This document shows, piece by piece, positions 1 through 5,480 of a stretch of DNA of 6,522 nt. This DNA is from Actinomycetota bacterium (GTDB taxonomy: Bacteria > Actinomycetota > Actinomycetes > Mycobacteriales > Mycobacteriaceae). The stretch is from positions 1-6,522 of the forward strand of contig SYAA01000128.1 in the NCBI GenBank assembly GCA_005789055.1, written 5' to 3'. Within the stretch, counting starts at the first letter, position 1. Every line of letters starts with the position of its first letter. The notes under the pieces are model-generated. The model was given only the letters and a program-made list of their open reading frames with translations, did no database searches and had not been told where the DNA came from. The position numbers and the translations under genes were made by a program.

Positions 1-695
1 CACTCCGGGGCCATCGCCTGGACAGCCACCTGGCGGTTCTGGGTTGCGTAGCAGATGTCATCACTCGGCGGGTCCTGCAGCGTGGGGAACCGTTCGCGGA
101 GACGCGCCACGGTTTCCATGGTCTCGTCGACGCTGAGCGTGGTCTGCGAGAGCCAGATCACCTTGCTCGCGTCACGCACGGTGACGTTGTCGACCCCGTC
201 GGGGCCATCCACGAGTTGCACATGGTCGGGGGCCTCGCCGGCGGTGCCGATGACCTCCTCGTGGCCCTCGTGGCCGATGAGCACGATGTCGTAGTCCTCC
301 CGGGCACAACGCTTGGCCTCGGTGTGCACTGTGGTCACCAGCGGGCAGGTGGCGTCGATCACCGAGAGGTTGCGCTCGGCCGCCAGTTCGTGGACGGTCG
401 GAGCCACACCATGCGCCGAGAAGACCACGGTGGCACCCTCGGGCACCTCGTCAGCCTCGTCGACGAACACCGCGCCCGCAGCGGCCAGTGTCTCCACCAC
501 GTGCCGGTTGTGCACAATCTCGTGACGCACGTATACCGGTGGCCCGTACCGCTCCAGGGCGCGTTCCACGGTCTCGACGGCACGGTCGACGCCCGCGCAA
601 TAGCCCCGCGGCTCAGCCAGCAGGACACGCTTGTCCCCGGACGGCGCGGACCGGCCGGTAGTACCGGGAATCCCCATATCGACGGTTGGCGGCAT
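1..695 (-). CDS. ispH: 4-hydroxy-3-methylbut-2-enyl diphosphate reductase (IspH/LytB), C-terminus beyond the window
   Basis: IspH is the cytosolic [4Fe-4S] enzyme that reduces HMBPP to IPP and DMAPP in the last step of the MEP isoprenoid pathway. The first 231 residues are present. They include all three cluster cysteines: Cys33 (in [12 protein letters not shown]), Cys117 (DATCPLVT) and Cys215 ([11 protein letters not shown]). They also include the counterparts of E. coli His41 (His62, in HEIVHNRH), His124/Glu126 (His145/Glu147, in GHEGHEEV) and Thr167 (Thr185, in SQTTLS). The SxN substrate-binding motif and the C-terminal third lie off the left edge. The ATG at 695 is chosen because an in-frame TAG lies just upstream and a TANNNT promoter motif sits 6 nt before it; it gives an N-terminus about 21 residues longer than E. 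coli IspH, as in other mycobacteria. A second in-frame ATG is at 677. The gene is divergent from the xseAB operon. Identification is very secure. Confidence 0.97.
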   Translation of the reverse strand, partial: MPPTVDMGIPGTTGRSAPSGDKRVLLAEPRGYCAGVDRAVETVERALERYGPPVYVRHEIVHNRHVVETLAAAGAVFVDEADEVPEGATVVFSAHGVAPTVHELAAERNLSVIDATCPLVTTVHTEAKRCAREDYDIVLIGHEGHEEVIGTAGEAPDHVQLVDGPDGVDNVTVRDASKVIWLSQTTLSVDETMETVARLRERFPTLQDPPSDDICYATQNRQVAVQAMAPE

Positions 696-701
696 CCATT
701 C

Positions 702-707
702 AGCCTA
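702..707 (-). promoter_or_regulatory. Predicted -10 box for leaderless ispH transcript
   Basis: On the minus strand TAGGCT fits the mycobacterial -10 pattern TANNNT. Exactly six bases (GAATGG) separate it from the ATG at 695, so the expected +1 is the A of the start codon. No good Shine-Dalgarno sequence lies at normal spacing: the nearest purine run, GGGGAG, is about 16 nt upstream. This fits a leaderless mRNA. No convincing -35 box is visible, which is common in mycobacteria. This is predicted from the motif and its spacing only. Confidence 0.5.
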
Positions 708-737
708 CGTTCTCCCCCCGGGCCGGGGCACCGGTCG

Positions 738-743
738 TACTCT
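738..743 (+). promoter_or_regulatory. Predicted -10 box for leaderless transcript of the xseAB operon
   Basis: TACTCT fits TANNNT and lies seven bases before the ATG at 751, which puts the expected transcript start at 750 or 751. There is no Shine-Dalgarno sequence before this ATG, consistent with leaderless translation. The box lies about 30 bp from the opposing ispH -10 box, so the two polymerase footprints would overlap. This is predicted from the motif and its spacing only. Confidence 0.45.
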
Positions 744-750
744 GGTGCCC

Positions 751-1356
751 ATGGCAACCGCACCGTACGGGGTCCGTCTGATCGTCGGCGCGGCCGTGAC
801 CGCCATTGAAGAGACGCTCAAACTTCCCCAAACCATCGTCATGTACCCGATGACGCTGGCCAGCAACGTCGCCCAAATGGTCATGAAGGTTCAGCAGGAT
901 CTGGCCGATCTGGCGATCAAGGGTGATTCGGCCTTGGAGGGCCTGTTCCCGCCGAAGGATGAACAACCCGAGTGGGCGACCTTCGACGAAGATTCCGGCG
1001 GCGCACCGGAACCCCGGGAGGGCGAACGCCGGTCCGAGGGGCGCTTCGCGCTGTACTCGGTGAGCGACGACGCCCCTGCGGCCGAGCGGGCAGCCAAGCC
1101 GGCCGCGAAACCCAGACCCGCCAAAGCCGCGAAGAAGGCGGTGCGCAAGCCCCCGGTGAAGCCGTCGGTGGAGTTACCGTCGATCGGGGTCGAGCTTGAC
1201 TACGAGTCGCTGACCCTGGCGCAACTCCGTGCCCGCATGACCTCGCTGAGCGTGACCGACCTCAAGGCACTGCTGGCGTATGAGGAGGCGGCCCGGGGTC
1301 GCGCCCCGTTCCAGACCCTGTTGGCCAACAGGATCACCCGCGCGACGGCCAAGTGA
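751..1356 (+). CDS. Lipid droplet-associated-type protein (Rv1109c-like)
   Basis: This 201-residue actinobacterial protein resembles, from memory, M. tuberculosis Rv1109c, whose family is annotated as lipid droplet-associated. It has three parts. Residues 1-80 form a conserved, partly hydrophobic and amphipathic region ([10 protein letters not shown] start, [31 protein letters not shown]). Residues about 105-140 are a low-complexity Ala/Lys/Pro linker. Residues about 148-196 are a compact helical tail ([37 protein letters not shown]). I recognise this tail type from other actinobacterial proteins, where it ends phasin-like or envelope-linked proteins. There is no signal peptide. The ATG at 751 is preferred over upstream in-frame starts because family similarity begins there and a TANNNT motif sits just before it. 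The stop overlaps the xseA start by 4 bp. The biochemical role is unknown and the lipid-droplet link rests on family annotation. Confidence 0.85.
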   Translation: MATAPYGVRLIVGAAVTAIEETLKLPQTIVMYPMTLASNVAQMVMKVQQDLADLAIKGDSALEGLFPPKDEQPEWATFDEDSGGAPEPREGERRSEGRFALYSVSDDAPAAERAAKPAAKPRPAKAAKKAVRKPPVKPSVELPSIGVELDYESLTLAQLRARMTSLSVTDLKALLAYEEAARGRAPFQTLLANRITRATAK

Positions 1357-2603
1357 CGAGTGCGCCCGCTCCCGGGAGCGCCGCGGAGAACCCATTCCCG
1401 GTCCGCGCGGTTGCTATCCGGGTGGCCAGCTGGATAGAGCGACTCGGTGCCGTCTGGGTCGAGGGTCAGCTCACCGAGATCAAGGTGCGAAACACCACCG
1501 CCTACATGGTCTTGCGCGACCCGGCCGCCGATATGTCGCTGAACGTGAGTTGCAGCGCCGCGCTGGTGCACACCGCACCCGTGAAACTTGCTGAGGGCAC
1601 CCAGGTCGTTGTGTGCGGTAAACCCCAGTTCTACACCGGCCGCGGGTCATTTTCATTGCGGCTCAGCGAGATCCGCGCGGTCGGCCTGGGACAGCTGTTG
1701 GAACGCATCGAACGCCTCCGTAAACTTCTTGATGCCGAAGGCCTGTTCGATCCGCGCCGCAAACGGACGCTTCCGTTCTTACCAAATCTGGTCGGTTTGA
1801 TCACCGGACGGGCCGGGGCCGCCGAGCACGACGTCACCAGTGTGGCCGGTGCTCGTTGGCCGGGCGTGCGCTTCGCGATCAGGAACACTGCGGTCCAGGG
1901 CCCGAATGCGGTCGCGCAGATCGTCGAGGCGCTGTCCGCCCTCGACGCCGACCCAGAGGTGGACGTCATCATCATCGCCCGCGGCGGCGGCAGCGCCGAG
2001 GATCTTCTGCCGTTCTCCGACGAGACGCTGTGCCGGGCGATCGCCGCCTGCCGGACGCCGGTAGTCAGCGCGGTCGGACACGAACCGGACAACCCACTGT
2101 GCGATCTGGTCGCCGACGTGCGCGCGGCCACTCCGACCGACGCAGCCAAGAAGGTGGTGCCTGACGCGGTAGCCGAGCTGATGCTGGTTTCCGAACTGCG
2201 GAGCCGCGGCGGCCGAGCGCTGCGCAGCTGGGTCGGCCGCGAGAAGCACACTCTGCAGCAGTTGCGAAACAGACCGGTGCTGGCCGATCCGATGCGGTTG
2301 GTCACCGAGCGTGGCACTGAGGTTAGCCGGGCGCGCGAGGCGGCGAGACGCGATATCCGACGCATGGTGGCCGCGGAGTCTGACCGCATCGGACACCTGG
2401 GTGCGCGCCTGACAACGCTGGGGCCCGCTGCCACCCTGGCCCGCGGATATGCCGTTGTGCAGCGAGTTGACGGCGCTACCGACTGGCCGGCGCCCGTGCT
2501 TCGCTCAGTCGCCGATGCCTCGGCCGGCACCCAGCTGCGGATCAGGGTTTCCGACGGTGCGCTCGGCGCCGTGAGCACCGGGCGGGAAAATGGAACACCA
2601 TGA
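1353..2603 (+). CDS. xseA: Exodeoxyribonuclease VII large subunit
   Basis: XseA is the catalytic subunit of exonuclease VII, which degrades single-stranded DNA from both ends to short oligonucleotides and acts in the cytoplasm with several XseB subunits. The 416 residues show an N-terminal OB-fold DNA-binding domain (about 14-110), then the catalytic core (about 140-265) with [29 protein letters not shown] and [15 protein letters not shown]. Asp160, Arg210, His243 and Asp246 match the conserved residues reported as essential in the E. coli enzyme. A helical region rich in Arg/Glu follows (about 270-350), with the closing LARGYAVVQ motif at 362-370. It is somewhat shorter than E. coli XseA, mainly in the helical part, as is usual in mycobacteria. 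The start is the GTG at 1353 inside GTGA, overlapping the previous stop; there is no Shine-Dalgarno sequence, so translational coupling is likely. The stop overlaps the xseB start. Confidence 0.97.
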   Translation: MTSAPAPGSAAENPFPVRAVAIRVASWIERLGAVWVEGQLTEIKVRNTTAYMVLRDPAADMSLNVSCSAALVHTAPVKLAEGTQVVVCGKPQFYTGRGSFSLRLSEIRAVGLGQLLERIERLRKLLDAEGLFDPRRKRTLPFLPNLVGLITGRAGAAEHDVTSVAGARWPGVRFAIRNTAVQGPNAVAQIVEALSALDADPEVDVIIIARGGGSAEDLLPFSDETLCRAIAACRTPVVSAVGHEPDNPLCDLVADVRAATPTDAAKKVVPDAVAELMLVSELRSRGGRALRSWVGREKHTLQQLRNRPVLADPMRLVTERGTEVSRAREAARRDIRRMVAAESDRIGHLGARLTTLGPAATLARGYAVVQRVDGATDWPAPVLRSVADASAGTQLRIRVSDGALGAVSTGRENGTP

Positions 2604-2833
2604 GCGATAAAAAGCAGTCGGCCACGCCGGTCAGCGAACTCGGCTACGAGCAGTGCCGCGACGAGCTGATCGAGGTAGTGCGGGTGCTCGAGCAGGGCGG
2701 CCTCGATCTTGACGCCTCGCTTACGCTCTGGGAGCGCGGCGAAGAACTGGCCAAGCGCTGCGAGGCACACCTGGCCGGCGCGCAGGCGCGGATCGAAGCG
2801 GCGCTGGCGGCATCGGAGACAGAACAATCGTGA
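2600..2833 (+). CDS. xseB: Exodeoxyribonuclease VII small subunit
   Basis: XseB binds the helical region of XseA to build the active exonuclease VII complex. The 77 residues match the family length (E. coli about 80) and its pattern: [19 protein letters not shown], then [24 protein letters not shown], then AQARIEAAL. These form the two-helix coiled coil with the conserved LE.G.L.L..SL..WERG core. The first 12 residues and the last few are polar and probably disordered. The ATG at 2600 overlaps the xseA stop (ATGA), and the TGA stop overlaps the GTG of the next gene (GTGA). This fixed spacing fits coupled synthesis of the two subunits. Identification is secure from sequence and position. Confidence 0.95.
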   Translation: MSDKKQSATPVSELGYEQCRDELIEVVRVLEQGGLDLDASLTLWERGEELAKRCEAHLAGAQARIEAALAASETEQS

Positions 2834-3345
2834 ACTCAGTTCGTGACATCCCGGTAGCCCACACGCCGTCGGGGGGCTACGGCGACCACGGGGTTGCGCC
2901 CTACGACCGGAAGTTTCCCGCACCAGTACTGGCCGGCTGCGGTGACCCGCTCGCCGATGGCGTACCAGACCTGCGCGGGACATGGCAGGCATTCGAAGTC
3001 CGCGTCAACGGCGAACTCGCCCCACCCGATGACGACTCCTTGGCGGGCAGACTGCAAAGACATACCGAGCGAATTGAGCAGGCCGGTAATCGGGCCGTCA
3101 TCACTGGCGGTGGCGTCATTCACGATTTCATGGCGTGCGATGGCACTGAGGAAAACGGTGTGCACGACGTGATGGCGCACGACTTCACCACACCGATTAC
3201 TGTCGCCGCGTCCTACGAAGACCGCGCGCTCGTCCTTCGCCCCAAAGGTTTGCCGGGCATCGAAGTACGGCGTTGGCTCGATGGCGATCACCTGGTGTGG
3301 GAATACGCTGCGGGTTGCACTGTCCGTCTCAGTCGCGTCGACTGA
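2830..3345 (+). CDS. Hypothetical protein, possible lipocalin/calycin-like beta-barrel, last gene of the xseAB operon
   Basis: I do not recognise a named family for this 171-residue cytosolic-looking protein; it has no signal peptide or membrane segment. Residues 1-45 are Gly/Pro-rich and probably flexible. From residue 47 the pattern is [15 protein letters not shown], followed by short alternating hydrophobic stretches ([45 protein letters not shown]), which suggests a small antiparallel beta-sheet or barrel. Gly50-X-Trp52 at the first strand and a late Arg (166 or 169) recall the calycin signature; this is inference from pattern only. The GTG at 2830 overlaps the xseB stop in a GTGA, and no better start exists downstream. 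It uses some codons uncommon in its neighbours (two AGA codons at residues 74 and 77, with CAA, CAT and ATT nearby). Its stop codon lies inside a perfect hairpin. Confidence 0.8.
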   Translation: MNSVRDIPVAHTPSGGYGDHGVAPYDRKFPAPVLAGCGDPLADGVPDLRGTWQAFEVRVNGELAPPDDDSLAGRLQRHTERIEQAGNRAVITGGGVIHDFMACDGTEENGVHDVMAHDFTTPITVAASYEDRALVLRPKGLPGIEVRRWLDGDHLVWEYAAGCTVRLSRVD

Positions 3346-3349
3346 GACG
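3325..3349 (+). terminator. Perfect hairpin spanning the stop codon, possible terminator of the xseAB operon
   Basis: The arms CGTCTCAGTCG (3325-3335) and CGACTGAGACG (3339-3349) are exact reverse complements, separated by a 3-nt loop. The TGA stop of the preceding gene (3343-3345) is in the right arm. No T-run follows, so this is not a classical intrinsic terminator. Hairpins without a U-tract do occur at mycobacterial gene ends. The position at the last gene of a tightly overlapped operon supports a termination or mRNA-end stabilising role. Confidence 0.55.
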
Positions 3350-3397
3350 ACCCGCGAACGGGAACGGGCCCGAATCAGCCTTCACCGTTCGGGATCA

Positions 3398-3451
3398 GGC
3401 AAGATGACCTCGGGCCCGATGAGACGGGCCAGATGACACCGGCAAGATAAC
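3398..3451 (+). repeat. Three imperfect 11-bp direct repeats, GGCMAGATRAC
   Basis: The copies are GGCAAGATGAC (3398-3408), GGCCAGATGAC (3427-3437) and GGCAAGATAAC (3441-3451). The last two differ from the first by one base each. Start-to-start distances are 29 and 14 bp, and the last copy ends 33 bp before the dehydrogenase start. They could be operator half-sites for a regulator of that gene, but nothing in the window names such a regulator. Confidence 0.35.
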
Positions 3452-3472
3452 TGAGCAAGCAGCTTCCGCGGC

Positions 3473-3479
3473 GAAAGGA
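3473..3479 (+). promoter_or_regulatory. Ribosome binding site of the SDR gene
   Basis: GAAAGGA lies 5 nt before the ATG at 3485 and is the clearest Shine-Dalgarno sequence on the plus strand. It fixes the start of the dehydrogenase and contrasts with the leaderless or overlap-coupled starts of the genes upstream. Confidence 0.75.
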
Positions 3480-3484
3480 TTTCG

Positions 3485-4261
3485 ATGGCCGACAGCCGCA
3501 TCGCCGTCGTCATAGGCGGTGCCTCCGGGATCGGCTGGGCGACCGCGAAAGTGCTCGCCGAGGAGGGCGCCCGGGTGACGATCGCCGACCGCAACACCGA
3601 CGGTGCCGCCGCACGCGCCGCCGAGCTCGGCGACCCACACTCCTGGGCCGCGGTAGAGGTCACCGATGAGGACAGCGTCGCGGCCCTGTTCGATGGTGTG
3701 GTCGCGCGTGAAGGCGGCCTGCACGTAGTGGTCAACTGCGCCGGTTTCAGCGGCTTCGGCCTGATCACCGAACTTGACGCCGACCAGTTCCGTTCGGTGG
3801 TTGATGTGTGCCTCACCGGCGGGTTCCTGGTGATCAAGCATGCCGGCCGGCACTTCTCCGCCGGTGCCGCACTAGTCTCGCTCACCTCGCTCAACGCCCG
3901 CCAGCCGGCGATCGGCATGAGCGCCTACTGCGCGGCCAAGGCCGGGCTGTCGATGCTGACCCAGGTCGCCGCCCTAGAACTCGGCCCCCGCGGGGTGCGC
4001 GTCAATGCGGTGGCACCCGGATTTGTGCACACCCCGCTGACCGAGGGTGCGGCGCTGATTCCGGGCGTCCTTGACGACTACGTCGATAACACGGCGCTGG
4101 GCAGGGCCGGCACCGCCGAGGAGATCGCCGCCGCGGTGGCGTTCCTTTGCTCGCCGCAAGCCTCGTGGCTGACCGGGGAAATCCTGGACCTCAACGGTGG
4201 CGCGCACCTCAAGCGCTACCCGAACATCCAGCAGCATCTGGATAAGCTCATGGCGCAGTGA
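3485..4261 (+). CDS. Classical short-chain dehydrogenase/reductase, NAD-type, with Cys at the usual catalytic Asn
   Basis: This is a 258-residue Rossmann-fold oxidoreductase of classical SDR length. Visible motifs are the cofactor loop GGASGIG (11-17, Gly where Thr is usual), Asp35 at the end of the second strand (in TIADRN, favouring NAD(H) over NADP(H)), NCAG (84-87), catalytic Ser135, Tyr148 and Lys152 (YCAAK), and the PG motif (178-179). The Asn of the catalytic tetrad, normally just before Leu-X-Gly, is Cys109 in VDVCLTGG. The tail beyond residue 240 (HLKRYPNIQQHLDKLMAQ) is a short extension. The substrate cannot be read from sequence; a hydroxy- or keto-lipid, steroid or alcohol is possible. 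A good ribosome binding site fixes the start. It stands 139 bp after the xseAB operon and 25 bp before the permease gene, so co-transcription with the latter is possible. Confidence 0.92.
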   Translation: MADSRIAVVIGGASGIGWATAKVLAEEGARVTIADRNTDGAAARAAELGDPHSWAAVEVTDEDSVAALFDGVVAREGGLHVVVNCAGFSGFGLITELDADQFRSVVDVCLTGGFLVIKHAGRHFSAGAALVSLTSLNARQPAIGMSAYCAAKAGLSMLTQVAALELGPRGVRVNAVAPGFVHTPLTEGAALIPGVLDDYVDNTALGRAGTAEEIAAAVAFLCSPQASWLTGEILDLNGGAHLKRYPNIQQHLDKLMAQ

Positions 4262-4272
4262 CCCACCCGCGT

Positions 4273-4278
4273 TAGGGT
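4273..4278 (+). promoter_or_regulatory. Possible -10 box for the AI-2E-family gene
   Basis: TAGGGT matches TANNNT and lies 8 nt before the ATG at 4287, within the 25-bp gap after the dehydrogenase. A transcript from it would have a leader of about 0-2 nt. There is no clear Shine-Dalgarno sequence before this ATG, which favours leaderless starting. If real, the permease has its own promoter in addition to any read-through from the dehydrogenase. Confidence 0.4.
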
Positions 4279-4286
4279 GCAGCACT

Positions 4287-5480
4287 ATGAAGACGGAGTT
4301 CACGCTCAGCCAGAAGCGGGCGTTGGCAATCGCCACCGCGATCGCTTTGCTGTTCGGCGCCTACTTCCTGCGCCGCTATTTGATCCTCGTGGTGATTGCG
4401 GCCATCGTGGCCTACCTGTTCACGCCGGTCCACAACCGCCTACGCACCCGTTTTAGCGCCGGCCTGTCCACCACACTGACCGTCCTCGCCGCCCTAGCCA
4501 CCGTCGTCGTCCCGTTGAGCCTGCTCATCACCGTCGCCACGTTCCAGGTTTCCCGGATGCTGGTCGGACTTGCGGAGTGGGCGAAAACCGCCGACCTCAA
4601 CGCACTCGGCGACCGTGGTGTCGCACTGGTGAATGGGTTGCTGGGCAAACTCCCCTTCGACACTCCCCCCATCACACCCGACTCGCTGCGCGCACCGGTG
4701 GTCACCGCCGCCCAGAACGTCGGCGAATGGCTGCTGCGCACGCTTCAGGGGGCCGCCGGAGGCGCCATCGGCTTCATCACGGCGGCCATCATTTTCCTCT
4801 ACGTGCTGATTTCCCTGCTGTCCAACCGGGCTGAAGTACTGATGCTGATTCGCCGCCTCAACCCCCTCGGCGTCGAGGTCACCGACCTGTATCTGGCCAA
4901 GATGGGCGCCATGGTTCGCGGTGCGGTACGGGGTCAGTTCATCATCGCGGTGATTCAGGGAACGCTGGGCGCGATTTCGATTTACATCGCCGGCTTCCAC
5001 GACGCGTTCTTCATCATCGCGATCTTCCTCATCGCACTGTCCCTCATTCCGCTCGGTAGTGGAATCGTCACCATCCCGTTCGGGATCGGCATGATGATCT
5101 TCGGCAACGTCGCCGGCGGCGCCTTCGTGGTGCTGTTCCACCTGATCGGCATCACCAATATCGATAACTTCCTGCGGCCGATCTTGGTGCCGAAGGAGGC
5201 GAAGCTGGACTCAGCGCTGATGCTGTTGTCGGTCTTTTCCGGAATCGCGATGTTCGGATTCTTCGGTATCGTGCTCGGCCCGGTGCTGATGATCATGATC
5301 GTTACCACGATCTCGGTATACCTGGAGGTCTACAAGGGCGTCGAGATGGACTCTGAGCCACCGCCCGAGGAGAAGAAACCCCGAAAGTGGTTCAAGCGCA
5401 AGAAGGTAGTTGCCCCACCGGCCGCGGGGGAGCCAGTTGCGCCCGTCGTCGTGGCCGCGCCTAGCCCAACCGCTCCTTGA
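4287..5480 (+). CDS. AI-2E/PerM-family transporter
   Basis: This 397-residue polytopic inner-membrane protein belongs to the AI-2E (PerM/UPF0118) family; its substrate is not predictable. Hydrophobic segments lie near residues 11-28, 30-47, 60-85, 156-178, 216-236, 238-258, 259-290 and 308-346, with a larger soluble loop between about 90 and 150. Family hallmarks are IPLGSG (254-259), NIDNFLRPILVPKEAKL (291-307) and FFGIVLGPVLM (325-335). The tail from 351 is cytoplasmic-looking: acidic PPPEEKK, then basic RKWFKRKK (366-373), then an Ala/Pro/Val-rich end. M. tuberculosis Rv1101c sits in a similar neighbourhood (recalled). The ATG at 4287 is chosen because the family N-terminus starts there; an open frame continues upstream to 4197 but only overlaps the dehydrogenase. 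The 3' end overlaps the convergent hydrolase gene by 20 bp. AI-2 export itself should not be assumed. Confidence 0.93.
   Translation: MKTEFTLSQKRALAIATAIALLFGAYFLRRYLILVVIAAIVAYLFTPVHNRLRTRFSAGLSTTLTVLAALATVVVPLSLLITVATFQVSRMLVGLAEWAKTADLNALGDRGVALVNGLLGKLPFDTPPITPDSLRAPVVTAAQNVGEWLLRTLQGAAGGAIGFITAAIIFLYVLISLLSNRAEVLMLIRRLNPLGVEVTDLYLAKMGAMVRGAVRGQFIIAVIQGTLGAISIYIAGFHDAFFIIAIFLIALSLIPLGSGIVTIPFGIGMMIFGNVAGGAFVVLFHLIGITNIDNFLRPILVPKEAKLDSALMLLSVFSGIAMFGFFGIVLGPVLMIMIVTTISVYLEVYKGVEMDSEPPPEEKKPRKWFKRKKVVAPPAAGEPVAPVVVAAPSPTAP

Larger units (their letters stand above)
3346..3484. other. Intergenic region with inverted and direct repeats upstream of the SDR gene
   Basis: This is the longest non-coding gap in the window. 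After the stop-codon hairpin come a small hairpin CCCG-CGAA-CGGG (3351-3362), a tandem GAACGG pair (3356-3367), and a 7-bp inverted repeat CGAACGG/CCGTTCG (3355-3361 with 3385-3391). The 8-bp palindrome CGGGCCCG occurs twice (3365-3372 and 3411-3418). Three similar 11-mers follow at 3398, 3427 and 3441. I see no convincing -10/-35 pair, although a promoter for the dehydrogenase gene should be here if the hairpin stops transcription. Confidence 0.5.

Noticed and set aside
631..750. Upstream in-frame extension of the lipid-droplet-type protein
   Set aside because: It would overlap ispH, and the conserved N-terminus (MATAPYG) and TANNNT spacing point to 751.
216..809. Plus-strand open frame across ispH and the divergent promoter region
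   Set aside because: It lies antisense to the secure ispH frame and runs out of frame into the next gene; its translation is low-complexity and matches nothing.
1631..2992. A 453-codon open frame on the minus strand opposite xseA, xseB and the start of the unknown gene
   Set aside because: It is antisense to well-identified genes, is rich in Arg/Ser/Ala/Pro with no family pattern, and long antisense frames are expected in high-GC coding DNA.
3485..4261. Calling the dehydrogenase the orthologue of the 3-beta-hydroxysteroid dehydrogenase that follows xseB in M. tuberculosis
   Set aside because: The protein is a 258-residue classical SDR with YxxxK and a PG motif, not the longer extended SDR type; only the location is similar.
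4197..4286. Upstream extension of the AI-2E protein
   Set aside because: It lies within the dehydrogenase gene in another frame, and the extra residues are Ser/Arg/Trp-rich and unlike the family.
4494..5141. Minus-strand 215-codon frame opposite the AI-2E gene, rich in Glu/Asp/His/Gly
   Set aside because: Its composition is the mirror of hydrophobic codons in the membrane protein, so it is a shadow frame.
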